Source: Tenebrio molitor
Lineage: Eukaryota; Arthropoda; Insecta; Coleoptera; Tenebrionidae
Length of the DNA: 64,000 bases
Direction of reading: 5' to 3'
Assembly (NCBI RefSeq): GCF_963966145.1
Contig: NC_091049.1
Span: 3,720,001-3,784,000, forward strand
The notes below the pieces were generated by a model, which saw nothing but the letters and a program-made list of their open reading frames with translations, was not told the DNA's origin and made no database searches. A program made the position numbers and the translations under genes. Within the stretch, counting starts at the first letter, position 1. Each line of letters opens with the position of its first letter. This document shows, piece after piece, positions 12,301 to 24,300 of this stretch.

Positions 12301-15300
12301 TGAAATGGTCAGGGTCTCTAAATTAAACTTACTACGGCGTGCACAACTATGTCTCGAAATGAATGGTGGACATTTTGAGCATCTCCTTTAATTCTTCTTT
12401 CTTTGAATTTTGTTTGTTTCGCTTTGTTATTACATATTTGCTTTTGTTCTATTAAACTCGGTTCTTTTTAGAACCACGATTTGTTGTTTGCTTTACGACT
12501 TCCGCCCAATAATAAATTGGTATTAATAATTGCGGGCTATACGATGACAACTTTTATTAAATTTATTGACATTATTCTTAACCTAAATTTTTGACAGTGC
12601 AATGATGTGCCAAATTTGACAATAAAATACAGTCGACCAGATATTTCGAGTAGAATTATAGTATTTTTGGAAACCAAGCAATTCCCTCATTGTTCTGTTC
12701 TTCCCTAGTTTTTCCGCGCTTGATTAACGGGATTGGTGGATTTGATATGCTTACAAAAGCAGATAAGAAAAAAAAATCAATCGTTCCTGTAATGTTATTG
12801 CTGTCGGCACAAGTCAGTTTCCTCTGAGACGTGAGTTGTGCCACAGCCTGTATATTTTTAAATTCTATGTTAAATAACGTATGTAAAATGACAACTACAA
12901 TTTCACTTATCGTTTATGCCTCCCTCAAAAATGTTCTTCCATTCCCCCTAACGCTATATGAAATCAAATTAATTTTTTCCAAAAATATGTACATTTTCTT
13001 GAATTTCGTACAAACATGACTTAAAGTGTTCACTATTAAGCAAAATCATGAAAAAAAAATGACTTTCTTAACTATAGTTGCACAGTTGCGGCCACGGAAC
13101 AGTTTACATCATTATTTTTCTATTGTAATTTTGTAAAAAATCATTGGCGTAGTGTTATCAATGAACCGACGGTTACAAAACGTTATTAATAAACAAGGGG
13201 CCTTCACCAAATATTCATTTGCAAAAAGTTATTCTTGTACCTATTTGTTAAATTGTAAGTTTTCAGTTTGTTAAAGTTTGGATTTTTATTTATTGTGTAT
13301 AATAAAACAATTGTTTAATTAACAAAGCAGTTTTAATTACTTACACGCTGATACGCCACTGTTACTAAACGTCATATTGACACAAAAAGTCCATTTTCAC
13401 TGCGTAAAAGTTTTAAAAAACGCTTGCTATACAGGGTGTCTCAGTTAAGACTTTCAAGCCTAATAACTCAGTTATTTTCCAGCGGATTTTTGTGAAATTT
13501 AAAATGCAGATATTTTAGACGGTGAAGAATAAAATCCCATTAATGCAATCATCCAAGTCTTAAAAATGTAATTTTTACATGCCTTTTTAAAATGTTGAAT
13601 CAATTAAGATTTACATAAAAAATTGATCGTCAATAAAAAATGCTGTAGGGAAAAACTCGTCCTTGAAAGACGTCTGGTTTGCAAGAAAAAAGCAAAAAAA
13701 CTGTGTTAAACGTGGCTGCAAATGCAAAAACGTAGACGCTTATGAAACAAACGCGCAATTTTGCAGAATTTTGGTCATCCCTTTTCGCAGAAGCGCAGGT
13801 GACATAATTGACGTTTATCTTGCTAACCTTACAAACACTTACAAAGTTAAAGACAACATTTGGACGTAATTTATTATACTGGATGCTTTAATTCTTCCAT
13901 AAAGGACTAAAACACATGATCGGGATATTTTAGCAAAGTAATTTAGTTCACGTACGCTTCCTGTGTCTTCAAATAAATTGACGACTCTCTTAACCTTACA
14001 TTTTGTAAAGCCTACATTTGGATAGTGTTCCACGAGAAAACGAACTGTGTCATTGAATTTCTTACGACACTCTCCATAGGCAAAAATTTTTTCCTTTTTC
14101 AACAATATTGAAATTTCTGCCGCTGTAGTCTATTTTTAGAGTATTTTCAATAAATTTTCACAATTTGACGTTTCTAATAAAGCGCGCCCAATTTTGACAG
14201 ACTTTAAAGGGTGTACAAAATGTTGCTTGGCAATTAATCATCAATGACAACATTTTCCAAGCCAACAAAATGTTTTTTTTTTCACGATCGGGAGTAGAAA
14301 TCAACTTTTCGGATGTCAACATCGTGACAGAAGTAGAGCATTTTCTCCCTAGGGAGCAAATATTTGCAAATATTTGCTCCCTAGGGAGTTTTCATTTTTT
14401 TGACAGTTGTGACAAAAATCTAATGGGAGTTTTCATTTTTTTTGACTGTTGTGACAAAAATCTAATTGTGTTGTCAAGGCAACTACTAATTCCATTAAAT
14501 TCATCGAAAGATGACAACTCATTTGTCATCATTTTTTTATTCTTAAAATTTGAGATTTTTGTGCTGTTTCTACTCCCTACCGTGAAAAAAATAGTATATA
14601 TACTTCTGGAGAGAATGCTCATTTTTCCCTCGGTGCTTTGTAGCCCTCGGGCTTCGCCCTCTGGCTACAAACTGCACCTTAGAAAAAATCATGCATTTCT
14701 CTCCCTCAATATATAATATACTATTTTTTAAGTTGAATTTGTCTTATTATTACCCTCATTTCAAATAGACCAATCGAGTCACGTCATTTTGATCACGTTC
14801 TCCAATGAAATCAACATTAGTTGATAACAAAACCGGAAGAGAGGTACTTACCGTTGTAATTATCCCCGTTCACGTATCATGACAACGCTTCATAAATTTT
14901 TTTGAAAGTGTCAAAATTGTCACGCTTTGGTTGTAGTTCGTTATCTAATATCGATGGAGCTTCAGACGATAATATGCTAAAGAATACGAAGAATTTAATA
15001 TCAATAATGTGTTATTCGAGCAATAATCATTCGAATTACATTCGTATTTTTGTAAAATTATCTGCAATTCGACTCGATCGTGTTGCCAGACGTAACAACC
15101 CTCGCGTTTCACGCTCGGGGGCTCGGGTTGTTACTAGGCAACAAGATCTCGTTTCCGTCAAAAATGTGTCTCATTTTTGATAATTTTACAAATACTCATG
15201 TAATTATTTATGATAATTTTCAAAAACGGCCAACAATATAAAATTGAAAATTCTTCGGCAGATTTGCCGTTTTTTGACAGACACGGAGACACGCTACGCG

Positions 15301-18300
15301 ATAAAAAGCAGAACGCCTCCTAAAAATTTATCATATCATTCATCTTCGAAGAATCAATTATTTCAGCAACAGTTTATAACAATTAAAAATGCTTGTACCG
15401 AAAATCCGCTTGGATAAGATCAATGCACTAAATAAATAAAGTGCGCCTAAGGTTACAAGTGGCGCGAATTGTTCTGCAGGGCTACCAATGGTACCTACAC
15501 TGAACAACAAGACTTTTTAGTATTTTTCACTGCGTTATGTTTTGCAGTAAAATTTAAAAATCGTTCACTTGCACTTAATACATACATATTTCTAACAAAT
15601 TTTATCATTACTGGATAATACATAATATACCTACCTAACGATAAATACGTCCGGCCTGAATGCCCTGTCACTGGGTGTGTGGTGAAGCAGAACGTAAGCA
15701 ATAAAATGTAATTTTTGCTAGAGTGAAGCTTTCCACAGTAGCACCGTTGTTAAAAATACAAGTGAGTCACACCAGAGACAATACAAAAAACTGTACAAAT
15801 ATGTATTTTCTTTAATAAGCGCAAATTGCCGAAGCATAATTTAATTAATGAAAGAAGGCCGACCACATCATTGTTATATTTCGATAAATCATCTTTCCTT
15901 TGAAAAACCGATTCCCGAACAATTAATTCGCAAAAACAACAAATGATAACAAAAAATAATGAGATTCGACACGTTTCGTCGAGCAGCGTCACCACCATCT
16001 GGACTAACTACAAATTGTCTTAATGATCAGATGATGCCGTTTTAATTAACACTTTTTTATTTTCATGAAAAAAAGTGTACAGAGTGGTCATGCGGAATCG
16101 CGAATTAACCGGATCGCTTTCGTTGACTTGACCTTACACTGTCAACGATTTATTTTTGGGCAAGTTGCGCAACAATAATCTTTTTCAACACTTGGATGAC
16201 TCTTTAATAAAAATACGAGTAAAAAAGTCTTCTTTGGCTGTGTTCGTGTCGTTTCACCTTGAACACTTCCGAGTGATCAACCGTGCGTTGATGCGATCAG
16301 TTTTCCTGATTCTTTAGAATTTCGGCTCACCTTGTACAATTCGTCTCCAGAGTGGAGTTGGCGCAAGTTTCGGTGTGGTTCTTGGCCACCGTCGCCGTCG
16401 AGTTGTCGAAGATGTCGCCGTACTCTTGGTTGGTCATGTTGACGGTGTAGGTGATGAGGAGGGCGGACAGCACCGACCCCACGATCAAGCCGAAGTCGTG
16501 GGCGGCCTGGAAGGCCCTCGCCAGCCTCCTGATGATACACGTCCTCCTGATCGCCTTCGAATCGTCGTCCTCCTCCGAAAACATGTAGCTGATCTTGGCC
16601 GAGAGCGTCATCAGGAAGGTCATCTGCGACGAGACCAGCGGCCCCAAAGCCACCCCCAGCGCCACCGACGCGGGCAGGAGCAGGTAGAGCGACGGGCAGA
16701 GGTGCGACACGTAGAAGACGGCGAAGCCGAGGTACGAACAGAGAAAAACAGCGTTCGTCCCCAGCTTCTGCACCAGAGAGGGGCCCAGGATCGACGAGAG
16801 GGCGGCGAACAAGTGGACCACGGCCATCAGCAGCGACCCGATGTTGATGTTGATTGGCACGAGGTGGTGCCCTAGAGGCATCGTCCACACCGACACGCTC
16901 GTCTGGAGGGCGAGGAAAGGCAAGAAGGCGGCAGTGATTATTAAATGGGAGACGCACAGGATCGCGAGGTTCGACAGGAGGAGGCGGCGCGAGTACGGAG
17001 GGCCTTGGCGGGCTTGGTGGTTGTGCTGGGTGTTGGAGCGCACCACCGCGATCAAGCGGCGGACGGAGGTCGCCCCTATCGAGCTGTTCATCGAGTCTCT
17101 TCGTCGGATTGCGTGGGCCAGGTTCCTGGTCGACCGGTTGGAAATGGGCGAATAGGTCGCCATGTGCTGCAACAAAGTGAGGTTAGGTCAGGTCAGGTCA
17201 GGTCAGGGGCGCAGACCACGACATGTACACAACAACTACCTTAACATAACGAAAATCCACTAATCTGTTTACAATTTAGGAAGTTTGTTTGGCTGCAGGT
17301 GCTAGACATAAATGTAACATTTTGGGCTGAGCCGGTCCTGTCCTCACGTCCAAATCCACAACACTTGGTCATTGTCCCAATTCTTCACAATTTTACACGA
17401 AAATCACATTTCTTTTGTAATTATTACGATGTCTGTGGTCTCTTTACCCATCCAAACATTTTTAAACAAATTCACTGTGATGAATTGGCAACCCTGCACC
17501 AGCGCCAATATTGCACCTAAAGACGAAGAGCGAAATAAATTGTTTTCTCGCATTGTTGTATGATATTTTAACTGGCATTTAAAACAATACTTGAAGAAAC
17601 TACTTAAGAAATAAAATTTTATCAAATTTGGATCAGCTGGCGTCATGCATATGGTTGGTAGTACTGGCAATTGTTGGGATGAGTTTTGGTGCCATTTTTT
17701 AAGCACAATTTCCAATTTATCAATTAATTTAGTAGTGCAGCAGTGTTAAAACACTATTTTAACGAGAAAGTATGTATTTAGCAATAGATTTACAATTTAA
17801 TAATAATTTTGGGGTTGTATCTACCGCGGTGAGTTGGCAATATCGCCTGTGACGTCAGAATAAAGCAGTCAAAACTCAAAAACAAATTGTTGTCTTATTT
17901 TATTTTTAAATTCTCGCTTTGCCAAACAAATATTATTAACAACCTTTACATTGTCTGATACAACACTAAGAACAACTGTTTGAGACTCCATTAAACAATT
18001 AGACTTTAAACACATTCACAAACAGTCTCCCTCAACAATGTTGGCGACATTGGAGCTGGCGGCAATAATTGACATTTGACATTTTGGTAAAATTTTTCTC
18101 GGAGATTTTTTGCCAATTCCCAATTTTAAGTGCAACAACGTTGAGTCATGTTTTAAGGGTTGCAGCAAGCGACTCCGCTGTTTTTCAAGGTACGTCCCAA
18201 CTTCTTAACCCCATTTTTCCTGAACCCCCTGCATTACCTCCAGCATGAAGTCGTCGTACACGATCTTGGAGTCGTGTCCGTTGCTCCTCGCTTTGGTTAT

Positions 18301-18465
18301 CCTCGCATGGCCCGAGTACCGGTGCAATATTTTGGACTTCTCCGCTTGGGACAACGTCGAGTTTGCACCGCCGCAAAGGTGACCCAGTGCCGGCCCCGGC
18401 CGATACGGAGATGGGCCGTCTTGTCCGTCCTTTCCTAGTTCATGTAAGTTCGGCAAGCTACCCAT
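6312..18465 (-). CDS. UNC-93-like multi-pass membrane protein
   Basis: Six coding exons on the minus strand: 18465-18238, 17166-16331, 8906-8495, 7217-7088, 7038-6901, 6538-6312. All borders are GT-AG, and the model gives 656 residues. The protein matches the UNC-93 family (MFS-related), whose C. elegans founder regulates a two-pore potassium channel. About 11-12 hydrophobic segments begin near residue 125. A loop at residues 319-352 has five N-glycosylation sequons (NMT, NST, NHT, NST, NCT), as expected of an extracellular loop. The core from ATG 17163 alone would be 579 residues. The exon at 18238-18578 adds a soluble N-terminus from ATG 18465 (good context, AACATGG) and joins in phase 0; an in-frame stop lies upstream of that ATG. 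The substrate in insects is unknown. The family call is secure; the N-terminal exon is less so. Confidence 0.88.
10359..10712 (-). CDS. Hypothetical 117-residue protein nested in an intron
   Basis: An open frame on the same strand as its host gene, from ATG 10712 to a stop at 10359-10361. The frame stays open a little upstream, but without another ATG; the bases just before (cattttctcag) also look like a splice acceptor, so it could be a spliced exon. The product is mixed in composition, with six Cys, an acidic patch (FPEEEEIHHQ) and aromatic-rich C-terminal part (INFHSYRYFSVIYN); no signal peptide or membrane segment. I recognise no domain. It may be a lineage-specific intronic gene, a captured exon, or a transposon remnant. 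Its length and protein-like composition in AT-rich DNA are the only evidence. Confidence 0.3.
   Translation of the reverse strand: MAIVPCPKTWKLPLAPGYFPEEEEIHHQVQVCFFSRLLPGISIRQIKPIYGKERPCCSWEIICYFEGPVNNGLANHIYQIVQSNKYVNVTFGDINFHSYRYFSVIYNVNCDCNPADF
11721..12180 (+). repeat. Two diverged copies of a ~250 bp tandem unit
   Basis: Copy one (about 11721-11932) and copy two (about 11972-12185) share the order TTTTAAGTGTTTTTAAAAGG, GGAAAAACA-type blocks, three CAGGG/ACGGG plus AAATTTCTTAAAATTTT sub-blocks, and end in CTGA(G/C)(A/G)GG. The sub-blocks are themselves degenerate repeats. Confidence 0.6.
12194..12391 (+). pseudogene. Transposase C-terminal relic (Tc1/mariner-like, IS630 superfamily)
   Basis: The frame ending at TAA 12389-12391 encodes FFLWGHVKNVVYN, then NEEDLRNRLQEAF, and ends MNGGHFEHLL. 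FFLWG near the C-terminus and the GGHFEHLL ending are typical of insect DDE transposases of the mariner type that carry a DUF4817-like N-terminal helix-turn-helix. Nothing upstream in frame continues it, so this is a truncated fossil of about 65 codons. Confidence 0.7.
13431..13830 (+). repeat. Dispersed element, copy 1 (second copy at 56790-57186)
   Basis: Starts TACAGGGTGTCTCAG and stays highly similar for about 400 bp to the reverse complement of 56790-57186, including GTCTGGTTTGCAAGAAAAAA and CGCAGAAGCGCAGGTGACAT. A short shared frame (KRGCKCKNVDA..TNAQFCRILVI) is present in both, but no start or domain supports coding. The TACAGGGTGT end resembles Tc1/mariner-type MITE termini. Confidence 0.75.
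13839..14105 (-). pseudogene. Transposase-like helix-turn-helix relic (DUF4817-like)
   Basis: The minus-strand frame contains AYGECRKKFNDTVRFLVEHY, then a spacer and LFEDTGSV. This order (YGEC, basic, aromatic pair, P, then L..TGSV) matches the N-terminal DNA-binding part of insect mariner-type transposons. No catalytic part follows. It lies next to the dispersed element at 13431-13830 and may be part of the same insertion. Confidence 0.5.
14273..14591. repeat. MITE with ~25 bp terminal inverted repeats and central palindrome
   Basis: The left end (TTTTTTTCACGATCGGGAGT, then AGAAA) is inverted at the right end (TTTCTACTCCCTACCGTGAA). Inside lies a perfect 44 bp palindrome at 14345-14388 and, just after it, two 41 bp direct copies of GTTTTCATTTTTTTGAC.. 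(14388-14465). An open frame across the region is a by-product of these repeats. Confidence 0.65.
17184..17207 (-). repeat. (TCAGG)n run in a splice-acceptor region
   Basis: On the plus strand the sequence is GGTTAGG followed by four TCAGG-type units. On the minus strand, sense for the UNC-93-like gene, it reads CCTGACCTGACCTGACCTAA, then CCTCACTTTGTTGCAG and the exon at 17166. Each CTGAC or CTAAC is a match to the branch-point consensus. Confidence 0.7.
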
Positions 18466-18578
18466 GTTGGCGGGTTTATTTGTCACATGATTATCACGAG
18501 TTTCACTTTATCTTTTGATTTGTTGCTGGACCGAGGTGCCGTTTTGTCGCCGCTACCTTAAGCGCATCGTCGTGTGCT

Positions 18579-21500
18579 CTGCAACAAAGTAACCCCTCCC
18601 AGTTCAGTGCATTCTAGCGAAGCGATTTTCACAAAACAAAGAAAACCTCTAAAATTATCAATAATTACAATCAGATTCTTGGCGTTTTTGCGAGCATCGG
18701 TGATTGTCGCGGTTATTCTTGGGTACGAGCTGCGGTATTTCATTTTTATGTTAACAACAGCCGATCACCTTGAACCTAAGATCATTTCATACCGAGATAT
18801 ATCTGACAAATTAATCACAACAATGGTCACGTAGCTAATTACCAATTCATCCTTTCACTCAAACAAAAGACATCTTTGACAGAACAAACTTTGAAACCAT
18901 CTCTACCTATCTAGAGTGCGTTTTCTGTTTCAGACAATTCTTTTTGACATGTAGTGCACCCAAGTCTAGCAAAGACAATGTCTTAACACCTGATAGCAAT
19001 TATCGACCGGTTTAATTGCGGCGTGGAATAATCAAAACTTCAACAGTGATTAATACGAGATTAATTCGCAAATGAGCATCGCAAAGACCTTGAATCTGTA
19101 CGATCACTAAATGATATGTATTACCGCAGGAGAAGAATTAAAATATTTTCGAGTTTTCACAATTAGTCGAAATCGGTTTTTTTGTCTTCTATTGTGACTT
19201 GCAAATTAATTAAAATGATAAATTATTAAATAATCATGATTAAAAAAATCACAGTTTAAGTGATACGTATAGTTGCTACGAGAAAAAACTCGATCCATTA
19301 ATTAAGGAATTTAAACTTCCGCGTTTTTGTAGGAATTCTGTCATACTAATTGTTGTCGCCACATGTTGTATTAAGTTATTTAGATTAAAAAAAATGGTTT
19401 CAAATGTCTCTCCTCTGTGCATAATTTTTGTTGGGATAGTCATGTTGTCTCCTTCGCAAAAAATGTTTTCTGCCGCAGCTATAACTGCGGGTATTTACGT
19501 CTGGCGTAGGCCAGCCTATAATTACATTCTGTTCTCTGAATTTCTCTCTTTCTCCTCGGGTTTTCCCATCCTACCAGTTTGAATTCTTTTCTTTGGGTCG
19601 AATCATCTGGAACTGTGCCCCTTCGGTAGCTGTTGCAGCGAGCACGCAACGAGATAAGACAAGGCCAGGGAAAAAACAGCGAGAAGCATTTAAATAAATT
19701 ACCAATTCATCATGTTAAGACTGACGACGTCGCGGGCCACGTAAAACACCAAAAAAAAAAAATCACGACGGTTCTAACCGATCTGTCAAAGATTGACCCC
19801 GATCGGGGCCGCAGAGACTCGCATTCGGTTGATACGCACTTGCCCCTCGACATGAATAATTCATCGTTACTTTCTAAAAACGAGCGTTTTTTCCCTGGAA
19901 CATAATTAGAACATGTGCGGTGGCCTTGGGTGTAGAGGCGTGTGCGGGTGTGGTGTCCGCGTCACGGACCGTGGTGGAAACGACGGGATTTCACCCTCGG
20001 GAGTTGTCAAAATGTTGTGAAGATTTCGGTGATCACCCCAACAGTCGACTGTCACAATTTTTGCTCGGGACCACTTCCGGATGCAAGACCGGCGGAGACA
20101 CGGCACACATGATTAAGATCATTGACATTGACTTTCCTTTTCGTTCCACCAAGGTAAATTGCGTTCACCGAAACTTGACCTGTCTCCTCTGAGATTGCAT
20201 CCTGGACATGATCAATCGTCGGAACGGAAGGACGCGAGCCTTTTTCCAACCTATCACAACATGTACGCATGCTGCATTTGCATTTCAATTACGTATGGAG
20301 TGTATCATTGTTTTTCTTCGGTTTGTTAATTCAGCGAGCGTCTGGAATTGTGGTAATTGGAACGGATGCTGTAAAAGGGATCTAGGAAGTGGATCACGGT
20401 CATGCTCGTTAGAAATACACCACCGTTAAGAATGCAGAACTGCGCCCTCTTGACCTCTCGAGCGTGCACTTGTGGACGTTTTAGTGTTAGAACACTTGCA
20501 CTTTCCGACTTTGTCGCGCTCTATTTAGATCGTTGGTGGTGTGAAACGGACAAAGAACGAATTGAATTTTGAATATCTAATAAAACAAAAACTGAGACAA
20601 CAGAGTGGTATTCATTATGAAATAATATGTCTGCTAAGTGTTTTATTATGTAGCGACCTTATATTGTGTAGTTTGAGGCAATACTTGTCAATTTTATCAC
20701 AACAAAGTGTTTAGATAATGGTTTTAGAACTGTTTCTTCAAGTTGTACCGCGCGTTCAAATGAAATCCTGGGCTGAGTAGGCGTTGGAAAAATTAAAACG
20801 TTTAGAACAGTGTAAAGTTTGAATTTCCCGCCGTTTGACACGAATGACATTTGTTTATGTTTAATCGGGAGATAATTGAACATGTTTGTTTTCAGCAAAG
20901 GATGCCCTTAGATATTTGCTTCGAGAATAGGAATCGTTACGTATTTTTGATGTAAAACATAAGAAAGATTTTTTGGCTCAAAATTTTAGGTTAGCTGTCA
21001 ACATGCTCCAATTAATCTACGCTTTAAAAAAGCACAACAATTGACGGTTTCCAACGCCTTCCCAGCCCAGGATATCATTTGAACGCGCGATATTTGCGAT
21101 AGTTACAGAAATATTTTGATTTTTCTTCAAAATAAATATAGTTTATTCTAAAAAATCTACACATGTATCCACATGTGTAACTGAAAACAAATGCGTTGGT
21201 TAACCGCAATAGTTAAATGTTACATATTTCATTTTTTCTTATTGCGTAAGGCCACTACGTAATGCAATATGAATACTTTAGTATAAGTGAAGAAAAAAAT
21301 AAGAGAAATAATTAAAAACTTCTGCACACGATATCTTTACAACTGCATCCAGTGAAAAAGCGATTGTTTGGTTAGTTTTTACGTTGAATATGCAATTTTC
21401 TGTGGCCACACCCATAGCAACAAACTTTTTTTCTAACGATAATAAAGTTTTTTAAGTTTGCGATGACACCACTTTTGTAGACCTTGACACCTTTTAAATT

Positions 21501-24044
21501 TGCAAGTTATTCATGTATAAATTATTTATTTTATATAATATATTGGTATAGTCAGTTTGTGGTCCAAACCTAAATCCAACAGAGAATAAGTGGGATGATT
21601 TACATCATACATTATTTTTGTGACTTACAAAATTATTTAAAATAATTACAGAAAAATCCATTCGCTTAAACCGTAGATCTGTAAAGACTGAAGAGAAAAT
21701 TTCAGTGTACATATTTTGTTTTTGGTGCTTGCAGATAAAAGCATTTAGAATGTTTTATTTCCAACTAGCAATTAGCATGACAAGACAAGAATTAAAGGTG
21801 TTGTTTATAGTTTTTGAATTCGTAATTTTTCTTGGAGCGTCCAAACAGTTTTGTTACTTTTCTGATATTAACTGTTAATTTACCTAAACATTTTTTACAC
21901 TAAATGAATCTGTACCTATTAGCGCATCAAACCCTGATGTCACAATTACAAATTTTGACTTGGTTTTTTATTTAAACGCAAACCAGATGCGTGATTTATG
22001 GCAAAATGGTATAATTTGCCAACAAAAGGATCATTCACTAGTAGCCAACCGTTGTGAAGCCTGTTTGCCATAAAATTGACAGTTCCCATTGTTACCTAAA
22101 TTTCGACAGCACAAGTAGCAGGTCATAAATAAAAATAATTTTCAAAGTTAAAAAATGTAAAATTCCGTTTAATTCAAAATCTAATTGGTGTTTTGTCCGC
22201 TGATTTCGTAAATAATTATTTTCTAATTTAGTTGCGAAAAGCAACTATTGTGATGTCATTTTAGTTGTCAAACGTGCTTCATTTAATAACTAGTGAAAAA
22301 AGTGACATTATATTATCACTAGTGTTAAAATATCTGACAGCAAACTATTTTTATTGTGTACGAAACAACCAACATTATTCCCATAGCAACTCCCCGATAT
22401 TAGTAATTTTTTTTTCATTTTTTTTTATCCCGGAAAATTATTGAAATAGCAGATTTAAACAGGATTTTAATCAGAATGTGTGCTTTTCGTAACTAAATTA
22501 GAAAAAATCTTGTATGAAACACGTAGGGAAATGGCTATTTTTTTGCACACGACATGTTGGACCACGAGTGTCAACGAGTGGTCCAATTGTCATGTCTAGT
22601 GCAAAAAAGACGCTCATTTTGCAACTCGTTGCATAAATAGCTATAGGAAGTGTCTGGGTGGGTTAGTATAAAATCAGAATTTGACTTTTTTTTTTTTTGG
22701 CATTATTTGTAAGTGAAAAAGTATCAAAAAATACCCAGGTAAGTGTGAACAATTTCAACAATTTTATTCAATTGGAAGTCGCGATTTCTCGCGTGCGCGT
22801 AACCGATGCCCGACCTGTATATCGTTCAAAGTAGAACGTCTTTTTGTGCTTCGCCCAGTTGTGACCTCGACTTCGCCTCGGTCTTCAATCCCTGGGCTTA
22901 GCACAAAAAAAACTCATTTCTACTCTTAATGATATAATCTATCTACTATTAGGTGCCTAATTCTCTTCCCAGCTCATTTCTTAAAAGTTCAACGGGATTA
23001 AAATCTGGATTGTGAAGAGGACAGATTATATTTTTTAGTTTTCCTCTACTTCATCTTGTTTTTTCAATAATTCTACCTTATTTTTATTATTTATGTGTCT
23101 GGTCTTGTTTTGTTTTAAAAGATTCCAAAGTGAACATTTTTTTGTTGCCGTCAGAGAACTCCTTTAAACTCTCTTCTTTTTTATCAATTGTTGTAATTTT
23201 GTTCGTTTGTTCATGTTGTATATTTAGTAAATCACGTTTAAGGAATATTTGTTTATATTTCATTATCAATAGATTTATTAAACAAAGAAATAGCGTGTGC
23301 AAGACTGAAAGTAAGTGGATAAACAAATTACATTTTGTCTTTTTATTTCAATAGAATTCTTGCTAGTACGAAGGTAAAATTGTAGGGAATTAATTGCTGT
23401 TATATTAATTGAATAAATTTATTAAAAAAACATAAATTAACTAAACACAAATAAATAAATATTTTCGGATTCTAACGTTGATGCTATTTTATGTAAAAAG
23501 ACAAATAAATCTTTATGTTTGACGAGCATTTTTCAATTTGTTTTTAAATAAAATTACAAAACGTGTTCAAAGTTTGTTCTTCTCTGATCGAACGAAATGG
23601 AATAAGATAATTATGGTAACTTAATGAGTTGCTGCAATAAAATTATTCATTTTAATTTCACATTAACAATAATTGAATTTAGTTGCATTAAAAAGCAAGT
23701 AGCAAAACAGGAAATTGCATTTGTCTTTTTTTTTGTCGGCATAATTGAAATACATATTATCAGAAGGTTAACAAAGCGGTAGCATTTACCAGAAAAATTG
23801 TCTCACTACACAAACAGTGCAGCGTACTCGAGCTCGTTAACAACTTGTTCCTCCATTCTTTATTTACTCATCGTTACGGCCACACCGAGGGGTGAAATTG
23901 CCATCAATCCCACCCCCAAATTAACTAGCGCCATATTTAACCGTCAGCTGTCCGTCGATTCCTAATTAGGGGCAAACGCCCCGCGAAAAAACCCCCTCGA
24001 CCGGGGCCCGACCGCGACTCGCACCATCAACACCCAACTCTCAC
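18579..24044. other. Gene-free AT-rich stretch, probably 5' intron of the UNC-93-like gene
   Basis: No supported coding exon on either strand. If the exon candidate at 24045 belongs to the UNC-93-like gene, this is its first intron: the exon at 18238-18578 has a good acceptor just upstream (ttactttgttgcag). One foldback repeat is visible at 22532-22607. Confidence 0.4.
22532..22607. repeat. Short imperfect foldback sequence
   Basis: TTTTTTTGCACACGACATG ending GGACCAC is followed a few bases later by its imperfect inversion, GTGGTCC then GTCATGTC and GTGCAAAAAA. No coding capacity. Confidence 0.5.
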
Positions 24045-24300
24045 CTGACCATAGCAGGGGCGAAGCGTCGCTGTCTCCTCCCGGACCACCACTAGTCCAC
24101 CAGGTTCAGGCACATTTCACGATATACGACGACGACCAGGTTGTTGTCGGTGGCAGCGCGAGATGGGAACACGAGGAACGGCGATCGCGGCGTATCTAGC
24201 GAGGGTGTCAGGGTTGGGTTGTATCTGGTTCATGGCCAGATGGGGTGTGCGACGCTCCACGTCTGATCGATACCGAAGCGTCGAGGGCGGCGAATACCTG
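24045..24300 (-). promoter_or_regulatory. Candidate first exon and promoter region on the minus strand
   Basis: A GC-rich island (about 23880-24450) stands out from AT-rich surroundings. On the minus strand it contains GGTCAG followed by a strong donor, gtgagag, with the exon edge at 24045. It would fit a non-coding first exon of the UNC-93-like gene. No TATA box was identified and the transcription start is not defined; this is inference. Confidence 0.3.

Larger units (their letters stand above)
8907..16330 (-). other. 7.4 kb intron of the UNC-93-like gene, transposon graveyard
   Basis: AT-rich intron between the second and third core exons. It contains an unrecognised 117-codon minus-strand reading frame (10359-10712), a two-copy ~250 bp tandem repeat (11721-12180), a transposase C-terminal relic (12194-12391), a two-copy dispersed family (13431-13830) beside a transposase-like N-terminal relic (13839-14105), and a MITE with a perfect palindrome (14273-14591). 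The remainder shows nothing I can name. Confidence 0.7.

Noticed and set aside
14270..14716. 148-codon open frame
   Set aside because: It coincides with a MITE, a perfect palindrome and a direct repeat; the product is Phe-rich low complexity.
16375..16875. Plus-strand open frame across the large UNC-93-like exon
   Set aside because: Antisense shadow of a well-supported exon; the composition (His/Arg/Gln-rich) is that of a frame artefact.
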